The notes under the pieces were generated by a model that was not told the origin of the DNA, ran no database searches, and saw only the letters and a list, made by a program, of their open reading frames with translations. Source: CAZSDU01 sp964605775 (lineage in GTDB: Bacteria > Bacteroidota > Bacteroidia > Bacteroidales > FEN-979). Taken from it: a stretch of DNA of 64,000 nt. Made by a program: the position numbers and the translations under genes. Each line of letters opens with the position of its first letter. Within the stretch, counting starts at the first letter, position 1. Where the stretch lies: assembly GCA_964605775.1 (NCBI GenBank), contig CAZSDU010000002.1, forward strand, positions 174,531 through 238,530. The letters run 5' to 3'. Positions 44,329-52,251 of the stretch are shown one piece after another.

Positions 44329-44346
44329 CTCACCACCTTACAACAG
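44315..44346. repeat. Octamer repeat between convergent gene ends
   Basis: CTCCAACC, CACTAACT, CACCACCT and TACAACAG follow in an 8-bp phase. The block holds both stop codons of the flanking convergent genes. Confidence 0.7.
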
Positions 44347-46146
44347 TCCTCCATTCTGATAAATGGCCAACTGTGCTCCATAAAATTTATTGATGCTGGT
44401 AGTTAGCTTATTCCTCAGATTCGTCAGTTCTCCGGTGATAAAATCCACCCTGATCGTATCCCCGTCTTTCAGGTCGATAAGGGTGAGCATTTCAGGTTGA
44501 TAAGTCAGGATAGGCAGGGCGGCATTGATGGCGTTGCGTTCATAAATGGCTCCGTAAGATTCGGCAAGGATACAGGAAATACCTAGCGAAAGGAAGCAAT
44601 CCACAGCTTGTTGCCGTGAACTTCCTGCCCCGAAATTTTTCTGGGTGATGACGATGTCGCCTTTTTTGGCTTTTTTTGCAAAATCCTCGAATCCTTTCAG
44701 GTTGTCGAAAGTGTATTGTCCCATTTCCCTGATGTCGGTGATGGTCAGATAGCGGTTATGAAAGATCATATCGGTATCAATATCATCTTTGGGAACAATC
44801 CATACCCTTCCTTCAACAAGGGTTGGTTTTTCGGATCGTGATTTCTCCTGATGAGCAATGACCGTCTGCCTGATATTACCTGAAGGTCCGAATAAAGCAG
44901 GGGATTCCGGAATCTGGTCAGGAGTAGTAATGAACCCGGCTATGGCAGAGGCTGCTACCACGGCAGGCGAGGCAAGGTAGACCAATCCTTTCCCCTGTTT
45001 TCCTTCAAAGTTTCTATTCCCTGTGCTGATGGTTACCTCTCCCGGGCCATTCTGCCCAACCTGTCCGGCTGCACAACCTGCGCAACCTGCATTGGAAACC
45101 ATGGCTCCTGAATCTTTGAAAATCTTGATCAGTCCTTCATCCATGGCCTGGTTCCATATATCATTCGTGGAAGGAACGATTTTCAGAACAACCCCGGGGG
45201 CGATTTTTCTGCCTTTTAAAATACCGGCAGCAATCCGGAGATCTTCAATACGGCCATTGGTACAACTACCGATAAAACCGGAATCAATTTTCTGTTTGAT
45301 GACTTTGTCAATGGCAATGTTATCATGCGGATGACCGGGTTTAGCGACCATTGGAACAAAACTCCCGAGGTCAATATCAAAGGTTTTTTCGTATAAGGCA
45401 TCCGTGTCTGCCGTCATTCCCTGGAAATCCCGGCCCGTCAGGTTTTTTAATTCCGACAAGAGAGAGGGGGTAGTAGGGAAGAATAAAATAATGGCACCCA
45501 TTTCTGTACCCATGGAGGCAATCGTAATGCGATCTGCAAGGCTGAGATGCTCAACTTCCTTGCCAGAGAACTCCACGGCATATCCTAAAAGTTTATTGGC
45601 CCCAAAAATGGATAGCAGGTTAAGTGCAATATCCTTAGCAGAAACGTTGAAGGGTCTTTTCCCGTTAAAATTTATTTTTACCGTGGAAGGGACTTTAAAC
45701 CAAACGAAACCCTTGGCCCATGCGGCAGCAATATCCTGGTCACCCATACCTTGTCCGAAAGAAGCAATGGCTCCCATGATATTGGCATGGGAATCAGTGG
45801 AAACAAAAGTGCTTCCTGGCCAGGCTAGGCCTTGATCAATGGCAAGATGAGTTCCAATGCCTGCATCCACATCATATACCCGGATGTTGTTTTCACGGGC
45901 AAATTGCCGACAATACTGCTGGTTGGCGGCATATTTCTGATCTGACCCTCCGGGATTGCAATCAAAGGTGAAAATGGTTTTGGAAACATCTGCAACCGTC
46001 AAACCGTTGTCAACTATGTTTTTCACTACATTCGCCCCGCCAAAGTCACGGGCGGCACGGGTATCGATCATAACATCCACAATGTCGCCAGGTTTTACAA
46101 CCGTTTGATTGGAATGTGCGGCTAATATTTTTTCAATGATATTCAT
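44338..46146 (-). CDS. Aconitase-superfamily hydratase, fused large and small domains (IPMD/homoaconitase type)
   Basis: This 602-residue protein joins a LeuC-like catalytic part, with cluster cysteines in GSCTNGRIEDL and NAGCAGCAAG, to a LeuD-like swivel domain (about 430-602; DDIDTDMIFHNRYLTI, NFGAGSSRQQAVDCF). Such fused proteins are annotated variously as 3-isopropylmalate dehydratase, homoaconitase or aconitase. The loop after the D-I-D-T-D motif reads YLTI, which I cannot assign to a substrate. No leuA or leuB is adjacent, but an isocitrate dehydrogenase-like gene is in the same run, so citrate to isocitrate is my first guess. The spacer to the upstream HD gene is largely an AATGCA-type repeat. 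Confidence 0.85.
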   Translation of the reverse strand: MNIIEKILAAHSNQTVVKPGDIVDVMIDTRAARDFGGANVVKNIVDNGLTVADVSKTIFTFDCNPGGSDQKYAANQQYCRQFARENNIRVYDVDAGIGTHLAIDQGLAWPGSTFVSTDSHANIMGAIASFGQGMGDQDIAAAWAKGFVWFKVPSTVKINFNGKRPFNVSAKDIALNLLSIFGANKLLGYAVEFSGKEVEHLSLADRITIASMGTEMGAIILFFPTTPSLLSELKNLTGRDFQGMTADTDALYEKTFDIDLGSFVPMVAKPGHPHDNIAIDKVIKQKIDSGFIGSCTNGRIEDLRIAAGILKGRKIAPGVVLKIVPSTNDIWNQAMDEGLIKIFKDSGAMVSNAGCAGCAAGQVGQNGPGEVTISTGNRNFEGKQGKGLVYLASPAVVAASAIAGFITTPDQIPESPALFGPSGNIRQTVIAHQEKSRSEKPTLVEGRVWIVPKDDIDTDMIFHNRYLTITDIREMGQYTFDNLKGFEDFAKKAKKGDIVITQKNFGAGSSRQQAVDCFLSLGISCILAESYGAIYERNAINAALPILTYQPEMLTLIDLKDGDTIRVDFITGELTNLRNKLTTSINKFYGAQLAIYQNGGLL

Positions 46147-46167
46147 ACGGTTATGTTTTAATTATTG

Positions 46168-46215
46168 AATGCAGTCAATGCATCAATGTATCAATGCATC
46201 AATGCAGTCAATGCA
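46168..46215. repeat. AATGCATC-type tandem repeat (left block)
   Basis: Six units of 8-9 bp: AATGCAGTC, AATGCATC, AATGTATC, AATGCATC, AATGCAGTC, AATGCA. It fills the start side of the spacer before the aconitase-like gene. Confidence 0.85.
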
Positions 46216-46240
46216 AAAATATTTTAAATATATCATTTTT

Positions 46241-46290
46241 TTGCATTCTTTTCATTCCTTGCATTCCTGCATTCTTGCATTCCTGCATTT
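46241..46290. repeat. TGCATTCC-type tandem repeat (right block)
   Basis: About six units of 7-10 bp built on TGCATTC. Its complement is AATGCA-based, so the two blocks are imperfect inverted copies around an A/T-rich core. Confidence 0.8.
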
Positions 46291-46834
46291 ATTTCAATCG
46301 TTCCCTGAATGGTTCAAAGGTCATAAAATCAGCATGATGAACGATATATGCTTCCACTGTCCGTTTGACCATATCACCCTCTCCGGCATGGGTGGCAATG
46401 ATATGGCATACAGCGGCAGGAACACCACACTGCTCGGCAAGGGAAACACCAGAAAACGGATGACGGAGATATTTACCGTACATTCCCTGTATTGACTTCC
46501 CATCCTTCATCTCATATTCCAGCAATTTACCGACATCGGCAAGGATGGCTCCCGCGATCAGGATGTCCATGTTGACAGGCAAATCATTTTTAAAGAATTC
46601 GTTCATTTTATTACCTGCATCACGGGCTACATGAACCACGCACCTTTTGTGTGCCATAAACGAAACTTTCAGGTCTGGTCCGGCAAGGAGGGTAAATGGA
46701 ATCCGGTTCAAATCTTCCGGGGTAAGGACACTTTTTCCCAGGGCGATTTCCCAGGTTTTTGCTGTTTTCTCACGGAGGTCTGGATCTTCAATCCACATTA
46801 ACTCCGGCCACAGGGCTTTAATTTCTTCAGTCAT
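46289..46834 (-). CDS. HD-domain-like protein with altered HD doublet
   Basis: This 181-residue protein resembles small HD phosphohydrolases: His in the first helix (HKRCVVHVARDAG), then the metal-binding doublet region, then HPFSGVSLAEQ, HIIATHAGEG and YIVHHADFMTF with further His/Asp. Where HD proteins read HDxGK it reads ILADVGKLLEYE, so one ligand His is Ala. The family may have evolved this way, or the protein may be non-catalytic. Its substrate is unknown. It sits 11 bp after the isocitrate dehydrogenase gene and before the aconitase-like gene, so it may regulate or serve that pair. Confidence 0.75.
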   Translation of the reverse strand: MTEEIKALWPELMWIEDPDLREKTAKTWEIALGKSVLTPEDLNRIPFTLLAGPDLKVSFMAHKRCVVHVARDAGNKMNEFFKNDLPVNMDILIAGAILADVGKLLEYEMKDGKSIQGMYGKYLRHPFSGVSLAEQCGVPAAVCHIIATHAGEGDMVKRTVEAYIVHHADFMTFEPFRERLK

Positions 46835-46845
46835 ATAAACAGAGT

Positions 46846-48039
46846 TTATTTCAATTTGCTAATAATTGCATCACCCATCTGCTGAGTATTGGCAGCTCCT
46901 TTGCCGAATACATCAGGAGTGCCTGATAGTTTCATCATGTCGTAGGTTTTGACTTTTCCTTCTTCAATGACATCTGCGACAGCTTTACTGATTTTTGCCG
47001 CTATTTCATTTTCTCCGATATGCTCAAGCATCAGTACGGCGGAGAGAACCATTGCGATCGGATTGACGATGGAAGGATTAAATTCAGCATATTTTGGAGC
47101 CGATCCATGGGTGGGTTCAAAAACAGCAATTTCAGGGCCGATATTGGCGCTGCAGGCAAAGCCCAGACCTCCGATCAAACCTGCAAAACCATCAGAAACG
47201 ATATCTCCGAACATGTTTCCGGCAACAATCACATGATAGATCTCGGGATTTTTGGTGAGCCACATCATCTGGGCATCTATATTGGTATCCTGTACTTTGA
47301 TCCCCGGAAATTCATTCCTGGCCATTTCCTGGGCAACCTTCAGCATCATTCCTGAGGTTTCACGAATAACATTGGGTTTTTCGCAAACCGTGATGGATTC
47401 AAACCCTTTCGACTTGGCATATTCCAGTGCTGCCCTGACGATACGGGAAGTGTATTTTTTTGTAAAAATACGCGTAGAAACAGCGAGTTCAGGACGGGGG
47501 CACCAGGCAAAATTATCCCTGAATTTTTTATGGGACATCAGGGCATCATAAACCTGATCAGGAGGATTCGTCCATTCAACGCCACCATATAATCCTTCAG
47601 TATTCTGACGGAAAATCATCGTATCTATCAGGGGTTCCTCTACTACCCCTCCGAATCCACGCCGGATGAAGTTAAGCGGATTTCCTTTAAAGGTTTTGCA
47701 AGGACGCATACAAATATCGAGATCATATTTCTGGCGCATGGACACGATGGGGCTGTAATAAGTAAATCCCTTTCCCCAGAGTTCAGATCCCAGCTCAGCT
47801 TCTGCCTTATCTTTGGGTTTTGAGGTGATGGCACCAAACAGCCCAATTTTATGTTCTTCGAGTAGTTTCTGGGTGCGTAAAGGAAATGGATCTCCTTCCT
47901 TGCACCAGAATTCCCATCCAATATCCCCATGAACGTATTCTGCATTAAAGCCTGCAGCCTCAAGCACACGGATTGCTTCGTTCAGCACAACTTTTCCGAT
48001 GCCATCTCCGGGCATCGCAACAATGGTTCTTTTTGCCAT
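46846..48039 (-). CDS. icd: Isocitrate/isopropylmalate dehydrogenase family enzyme, probably NADP isocitrate dehydrogenase
   Basis: This 397-residue protein has the family's MPGDGIGKVV opening, the active-site RQNTEGLYGG with its Arg/Tyr, and GNMFGDIVSD for Mg2+. The cofactor loop reads HGSAPKYAE; the Lys-Tyr pair is that of NADP-using E. coli isocitrate dehydrogenase, whereas NAD-using isopropylmalate enzymes have Asp there. It therefore probably makes 2-oxoglutarate from isocitrate. The ATG at 48039 gives MAKRTIVAMPGDG; upstream codons in frame are unlikely. It is first in the trio with the HD and aconitase-like genes. Confidence 0.85.
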   Translation of the reverse strand: MAKRTIVAMPGDGIGKVVLNEAIRVLEAAGFNAEYVHGDIGWEFWCKEGDPFPLRTQKLLEEHKIGLFGAITSKPKDKAEAELGSELWGKGFTYYSPIVSMRQKYDLDICMRPCKTFKGNPLNFIRRGFGGVVEEPLIDTMIFRQNTEGLYGGVEWTNPPDQVYDALMSHKKFRDNFAWCPRPELAVSTRIFTKKYTSRIVRAALEYAKSKGFESITVCEKPNVIRETSGMMLKVAQEMARNEFPGIKVQDTNIDAQMMWLTKNPEIYHVIVAGNMFGDIVSDGFAGLIGGLGFACSANIGPEIAVFEPTHGSAPKYAEFNPSIVNPIAMVLSAVLMLEHIGENEIAAKISKAVADVIEEGKVKTYDMMKLSGTPDVFGKGAANTQQMGDAIISKLK

Positions 48040-48085
48040 AAAATTACTTGTTAAGGGTTGGTTCAATTTTGCTCTATTCCGGCAT

Positions 48086-48093
48086 CAAAGATA
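48086..48093 (-). promoter_or_regulatory. -7 element for the icd-HD-aconitase operon
   Basis: Reads TATCTTTG on the minus strand, 47 bp before the icd start. A second minus-strand match, TATTTTTG, lies at 48167-48174. Confidence 0.55.
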
Positions 48094-48158
48094 CAATACC
48101 GTGCCCGATCTCCAATATCCGGCATGAAAATTTTCCGAAAATTTCTCCTTCCTTTCCT

Positions 48159-48166
48159 TACTTTTG
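48159..48166 (+). promoter_or_regulatory. -7 element for cca
   Basis: TACTTTTG ends 70 nt before the TTG start at 48237. It abuts an opposite-facing match at 48167-48174. Confidence 0.5.
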
Positions 48167-48184
48167 CAAAAATAATATCGTTTA

Positions 48185-48232
48185 CTTTGTCACATTGTTA
48201 CTCTGTCGCTTTGTCACCTTGTTACCCTGTCA
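48185..48232. repeat. Six-unit octamer repeat in the cca leader
   Basis: CTTTGTCA, CATTGTTA, CTCTGTCG, CTTTGTCA, CCTTGTTA, CCCTGTCA lie exactly end to end. The block is between the promoter element and the start codon, so it is transcribed in the 5' leader. Confidence 0.9.
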
Positions 48233-48236
48233 TCCA

Positions 48237-49652
48237 TTGAAAAAACATTTAATCCATCCCATATTCAGTCTCATTTCAGAAGTCAGTGAAGAACTCGGGA
48301 TGAGGGCATTTGTGATTGGCGGCTTTGTGCGTGATCTGTTTTTGAAACGCGATAATAAGCAGGACATTGATATTCTGGTACTGGGAAGCGGCATTGATTT
48401 TGCACATGAAGTGGCCAGGAAAATAGGGGGAGAGACTGCAGTAAAATACTACCAGAATTTCGGTACCGCGATGCTTTCCTTTCATGGTTATAAAATTGAA
48501 TTTGTTGGTGCACGAAAGGAATCCTATCGCCGGAATTCCCGCAAACCTCTGGTCGAAAACGGAACCCTGGAAGATGATCAGAACCGCCGTGATTTTACCA
48601 TCAATGCCATGGCGATAGACCTGAGTCCGTCAGGATATGGTAATCTGCTGGATCCTTTCAATGGAATGAATGATTTAGCTCAGAAAATCATCCGGACACC
48701 CCTTGACCCCCTGATCACCTTCTCTGATGATCCCCTGCGGATGATGCGTGCCATACGCTTTGCCACACAGCTGAAATTCAGTATTCTGCCGGAATGCTAT
48801 CAGGCTATTTGTGAAAATGCAGAAAGAATCAGTATCGTCTCCCCTGAACGCATTATTGATGAACTCAACCTGATTATTCAATCCTCTGTTCCATCCAGGG
48901 GATTTATCATGCTTGACGAAACCGGACTGCTTCAAATCATCTTTCCTGAGATTATCGCGCTTAAAGGATCGGAAGTAATCGATGGGAAAGGACATAAAGA
49001 TAATTTCTATCACACACTGGCGGTACTGGATAACGTTGCAGCCCACAGCGAAAACCTTTGGCTTCGTTGGGCCGCATTGCTACATGACATTGCCAAACCC
49101 CAGACAAAGAAATTCATTCCAGGAACAGGATGGACATTCTATACCCATGAATTCAAGGGGTATAAAATGGTTCCCGGGATATTTAAAAAACTTAAACTCC
49201 CATTGAATGATAAAATGAAGTATGTAGCCAAGATGGTATTGCTTCATTTACGACCCATTGTGCTTGCCGAAGATGTTGTCACAGATGCAGCTGTCAGACG
49301 GCTTCTTTTTGAAGCTGGCGATGAGATCGATGATCTGATGTTGCTTTGTGAAGCAGACATCACTTCAAAAAACCAAAGTAAAGTCAAACGATTTCTGGAG
49401 AACTTTGAAATCGTCCGCCAGAAACTCAAAGAAATTGAAGAGAAGGACCGGCTGAGGAACTGGCAGCCTCCGGTATCCGGTGAATTGATCATGGAGGCAT
49501 TTGGAATTCCGCCCTCAAAAGAGGTGGGAATTATCAAAGAGACCATTAAAGAAGCCATACTGGAAGGAGAAATCCCCAACGAATATGAAGCTGCCTACGA
49601 ACGAATGTTGCTGGAAGGGAAAAAACTCGGATTGAAAACAAAGCATTCATAA
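48237..49652 (+). CDS. cca: CCA-adding enzyme / polynucleotide adenylyltransferase with HD domain
   Basis: This protein of about 471 residues has a class-II nucleotidyltransferase head (FVIGGFVRDLFL, then DIDILVLG with the two metal-binding Asp), the NGTLEDDQNRRDFTINAMA motif, and a C-terminal HD domain (RWAALLHDIAKPQT). It repairs or adds CCA at tRNA 3' ends. The start is TTG at 48237, giving MKKHLIHPIFSLISEV; the open frame continues upstream only through the octamer repeat and promoter. rnz, miaA and this gene all act on tRNA. Confidence 0.88.
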   Translation: MKKHLIHPIFSLISEVSEELGMRAFVIGGFVRDLFLKRDNKQDIDILVLGSGIDFAHEVARKIGGETAVKYYQNFGTAMLSFHGYKIEFVGARKESYRRNSRKPLVENGTLEDDQNRRDFTINAMAIDLSPSGYGNLLDPFNGMNDLAQKIIRTPLDPLITFSDDPLRMMRAIRFATQLKFSILPECYQAICENAERISIVSPERIIDELNLIIQSSVPSRGFIMLDETGLLQIIFPEIIALKGSEVIDGKGHKDNFYHTLAVLDNVAAHSENLWLRWAALLHDIAKPQTKKFIPGTGWTFYTHEFKGYKMVPGIFKKLKLPLNDKMKYVAKMVLLHLRPIVLAEDVVTDAAVRRLLFEAGDEIDDLMLLCEADITSKNQSKVKRFLENFEIVRQKLKEIEEKDRLRNWQPPVSGELIMEAFGIPPSKEVGIIKETIKEAILEGEIPNEYEAAYERMLLEGKKLGLKTKHS

Positions 49653-49690
49653 TTTTTTTAATTTTGATTTCATAAAAAGATATAGAAAAT

Positions 49691-50461
49691 ATGTTGGTTT
49701 ACCGTTTTCGGATGACGTCGGAAGAGCATGAGGGTTTCCTCAGGGAGATTGATATCCTGCCAGGTCAGACTTTTCTCGATTTTCATTCCATTATCATCGA
49801 AACTGCTGATTTAATATACTGCCAGCGCGCTTCTTTTTTCATAACGGATAAAATATTTAAAAAGCATCAGGAAATCACCCTGAAAACGGAAAAGCGCCAG
49901 ATCCGGAAATATAACGATGACCTGGACCAGATTGTCAGTGTTCCCGTAACCCTTCCTGTGATGAAATCTTCAAAGCTGAAAAATTATATTGAAGATCCCC
50001 ACCAAAGAATGATCTATGAATTTCATGGCAAGGAATTTATTCTTTTCCATTTGGAATTGTTCAAAATTGTACAATCTGAAGGAATATATAGTTACCCCCG
50101 ATGCCATAAGCAGTCAGGTGATTTGCCCAAAAGGCCGGAAATTCCGTCTGTTGCTCTGAAAGAAGTCCCGGTTAAAAAAAATGTAATCCCGAAAATTCCC
50201 CTTCCGATACCTGAAGTGTCGAGACCTTCTGAACCTGTTCAGGAAGATGAAGTTGAGATTGCGGCCATTGAAAACGAAATGGAAAAACTCCAGGAAGAAG
50301 AGGCTCCAATCTTCGATTCACAGGAAATTTTTTTGGAAAACGAGATGAATCAGTCTGCTTTTAATGAAGAAGGAGAAATGAAACAGATCGAAGATTATGA
50401 AGATTTGGACAATCTGGAAAGACAATTTTCCGGCTTTGACCCTTCCTCCGATGATTTCTGA
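49691..50461 (+). CDS. Plasmid pRiA4b ORF-3-like protein
   Basis: This 256-residue protein has an N-terminal domain of about 130 residues with the order VYRFRMTSEEHEGFLREIDI, TFLDFHSII, RASFFITD and MIYEFHGKEFILFHLELFKI, which matches the PF07929-type family common in Bacteroidota. The remainder is a low-complexity tail, first Pro/Lys-rich, then strongly acidic, ending in SDDF. Function is unknown; despite the name, nothing mobile surrounds it. It overlaps miaA by 11 bp, so the two are co-expressed. Confidence 0.75.
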   Translation: MLVYRFRMTSEEHEGFLREIDILPGQTFLDFHSIIIETADLIYCQRASFFITDKIFKKHQEITLKTEKRQIRKYNDDLDQIVSVPVTLPVMKSSKLKNYIEDPHQRMIYEFHGKEFILFHLELFKIVQSEGIYSYPRCHKQSGDLPKRPEIPSVALKEVPVKKNVIPKIPLPIPEVSRPSEPVQEDEVEIAAIENEMEKLQEEEAPIFDSQEIFLENEMNQSAFNEEGEMKQIEDYEDLDNLERQFSGFDPSSDDF

Positions 50462-51359
50462 TCTACCGGTTTTAATTGTATTGTCAGGCCCCACGGCTGT
50501 AGGTAAAACATCCCTGGCCATAAGACTTGCCCAATCCCTTTCTGCCGAAATCATCTCTGCTGATTCCCGTCAGTTTTTCAGGGAAATGAACATCGGAACC
50601 GCTTGCCCGTCACCCGGACAATTGGCTGCCGTACCTCATCATTTCGTCCGTCACCTTTCCATTCACGAAAATTATAACATCGGGTTGTACGAAAAGGATG
50701 TATTGGCACAGCTGGATGAGCTTTTTCTGAAATCACGCTTTGCACTCATGGTGGGTGGCTCCGGATTGTACATCCGTGCTGTCTGCCATGGAATTGATCC
50801 GATGCCGGAGAAGAATGCAGCAATACGATGCGAGCTGCAGCGACAGCTGAAAGAAGAAGGGATAGCGGTGCTCAGGGAAAGACTTAAAAAACTGGATCCC
50901 GAATATTATGATATGGTTGATCTCAATAATCCTGTACGCTTGATCCGTGCACTGGAAGTTTGCATCACCACCGCTTCCACATATTCTTCAGTCAGAAAGA
51001 ATAAACCTGCTGAACGAAGATTCAGAACGATCATGATCGGACTGGAGCTGCCCAGAGAGGAATTATACCATAAGATAAACCTCAGAACAGATGAAATGAT
51101 TAAGCTGGGATTGGTGGATGAAGCTCGTCAACTATACCCTTTCCGTCATCTCAATGCGTTAAATACGGTGGGGTATCAAGAACTATTTCGTTATTTTGAA
51201 GGGAAAATTACCTTGGAGTCTGCCATTGAAAAGATCAAACAAAATACCCGTCATTTTGCCAAGCGTCAGATGACCTGGCTGAGAAAAGAACCGGAGATCA
51301 ATTGGTTTTCACCTCAACAGGAAGCAGACATATTTAAACTAATTAAGAATGAGGAATGA
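50451..51359 (+). CDS. miaA: tRNA dimethylallyltransferase MiaA
   Basis: This 302-residue enzyme adds a dimethylallyl group to A37 of tRNAs that read UNN codons. Signatures are the P-loop GPTAVGKTSLA, SADSRQFFREMNIGTA, GGSGLYIRA and VGYQEL, with QNTRHFAKRQMTWLR near the C-terminus. The ATG at 50451 places the P-loop in the first 20 residues, as usual; an earlier frame is embedded in the preceding gene. The stop codon lies in a 7-bp-period repeat. Confidence 0.95.
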   Translation: MISDLPVLIVLSGPTAVGKTSLAIRLAQSLSAEIISADSRQFFREMNIGTACPSPGQLAAVPHHFVRHLSIHENYNIGLYEKDVLAQLDELFLKSRFALMVGGSGLYIRAVCHGIDPMPEKNAAIRCELQRQLKEEGIAVLRERLKKLDPEYYDMVDLNNPVRLIRALEVCITTASTYSSVRKNKPAERRFRTIMIGLELPREELYHKINLRTDEMIKLGLVDEARQLYPFRHLNALNTVGYQELFRYFEGKITLESAIEKIKQNTRHFAKRQMTWLRKEPEINWFSPQQEADIFKLIKNEE

Positions 51360-51375
51360 AGAATCAGGAATTGTT
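51341..51375. repeat. Degenerate heptamer repeat at the miaA / kinase gene ends
   Basis: AATTAAG, AATGAGG, AATGAAG, AATCAGG, AATTGTT follow in a 7-bp phase. Both convergent stop codons are inside the block. Confidence 0.8.
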
Positions 51376-52209
51376 ATGGAAAGTGATCAAGCCGTCGATC
51401 GGGGATTTGTGGATGATCCCGGGATGAATTCCTTCCGCTTTAGCAGTCTCAAGTAAAATATTCTTAAAGTAATAAGCAATAGAACCCACAAAGCTGATTT
51501 TCAGTTCCCGGTAATTATTATACTGCTTTATCTGAGCATCAAAGAAGGCAAGGAATGAATTCCTAACCAGTTGATACACGAAGGGATGTTGCTGAAGTGG
51601 TTCTAGGAACTGACTGAAGCCGGCCAGGTACCTGTTAGGAAAAGGGCGGTTGTAAACGGAGTTCAGAATGTCTTCCAGGGTTGAAGGATAGGCTTTCACA
51701 AAAGCATTGTGCAAGTCCTCTGGGAGTTCCTTTCTCAAAAAATTACCCAGTAATGTTTTTCCCAGATAGGAACCGCTTCCTTCATCTCCGAAAAGATAAC
51801 CTAGAGAATCAACCTTTGAAAAGCAATGTCGCCCATCATAATAGCAGGAATTGCAACCAGTACCTAAGATGGCTGCAATGCCCTCTCCGTGACCAAACAA
51901 TGATCTGGCAGCTCCGAGAATGTCGTGAGAAATAGAGATTTCTGCTTTCCGGAAAAATATTGCAAGGGCATCACCAATCATCGCATGGTTGTTTTCTGTC
52001 GAACAACCTGCACCGTAAAAGTGGATTTCCTGTATTTGGTCGGGAATCAGGAATGGGAGTAATTCAATCGACAATAAGGATCCCACACTGTCAGAAGTAT
52101 GAAAATACGGATTCAAGCCAGCCGTAATTATCCGGTCTTTTATCTGGCCGTCTTCTGTTAATACCCAGGTGGTTTTGGTAGATCCGCTGTCGGCAATCAA
52201 TTTCATCAT
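51364..52209 (-). CDS. BadF/BadG-family ATPase, N-acetylglucosamine kinase-like
   Basis: This 281-residue protein has the sugar-kinase/Hsp70 fold signs: phosphate 1 loop LIADSGSTKTTWVL, AILGTGCNS for phosphate 2, and GYLFGDEGSGSYLG. This group in Bacteroidota is usually annotated as N-acetylglucosamine kinase, and recycling of amino sugars from the cell wall is plausible; the substrate is not proven. Met 1 or Met 2 can start. The gene is flanked by heptamer repeats in inverted orientation. Confidence 0.85.
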   Translation of the reverse strand: MMKLIADSGSTKTTWVLTEDGQIKDRIITAGLNPYFHTSDSVGSLLSIELLPFLIPDQIQEIHFYGAGCSTENNHAMIGDALAIFFRKAEISISHDILGAARSLFGHGEGIAAILGTGCNSCYYDGRHCFSKVDSLGYLFGDEGSGSYLGKTLLGNFLRKELPEDLHNAFVKAYPSTLEDILNSVYNRPFPNRYLAGFSQFLEPLQQHPFVYQLVRNSFLAFFDAQIKQYNNYRELKISFVGSIAYYFKNILLETAKAEGIHPGIIHKSPIDGLITFHNNS

Positions 52210-52223
52210 CCTTTTATGATTAA

Positions 52224-52251
52224 CTCTTCATTCCCAATTCCTCATTTAATT
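52224..52251. repeat. Degenerate heptamer repeat before the kinase gene
   Basis: CTCTTCA, TTCCCAA, TTCCTCA, TTTAATT in a 7-bp phase. Its complement resembles the AATGAGG/AATGAAG units at 51341-51375. Confidence 0.65.

Noticed and set aside
48048..48236. N-terminal extension of cca upstream of the TTG at 48237
   Set aside because: It runs through the octamer repeat and the -7 element, and CCA-adding enzymes normally start near the chosen site.
49691..50461. pRiA4b ORF-3-like gene as sign of a mobile element
   Set aside because: The family is common in Bacteroidota chromosomes, and no transposase, integrase or terminal repeats are near.
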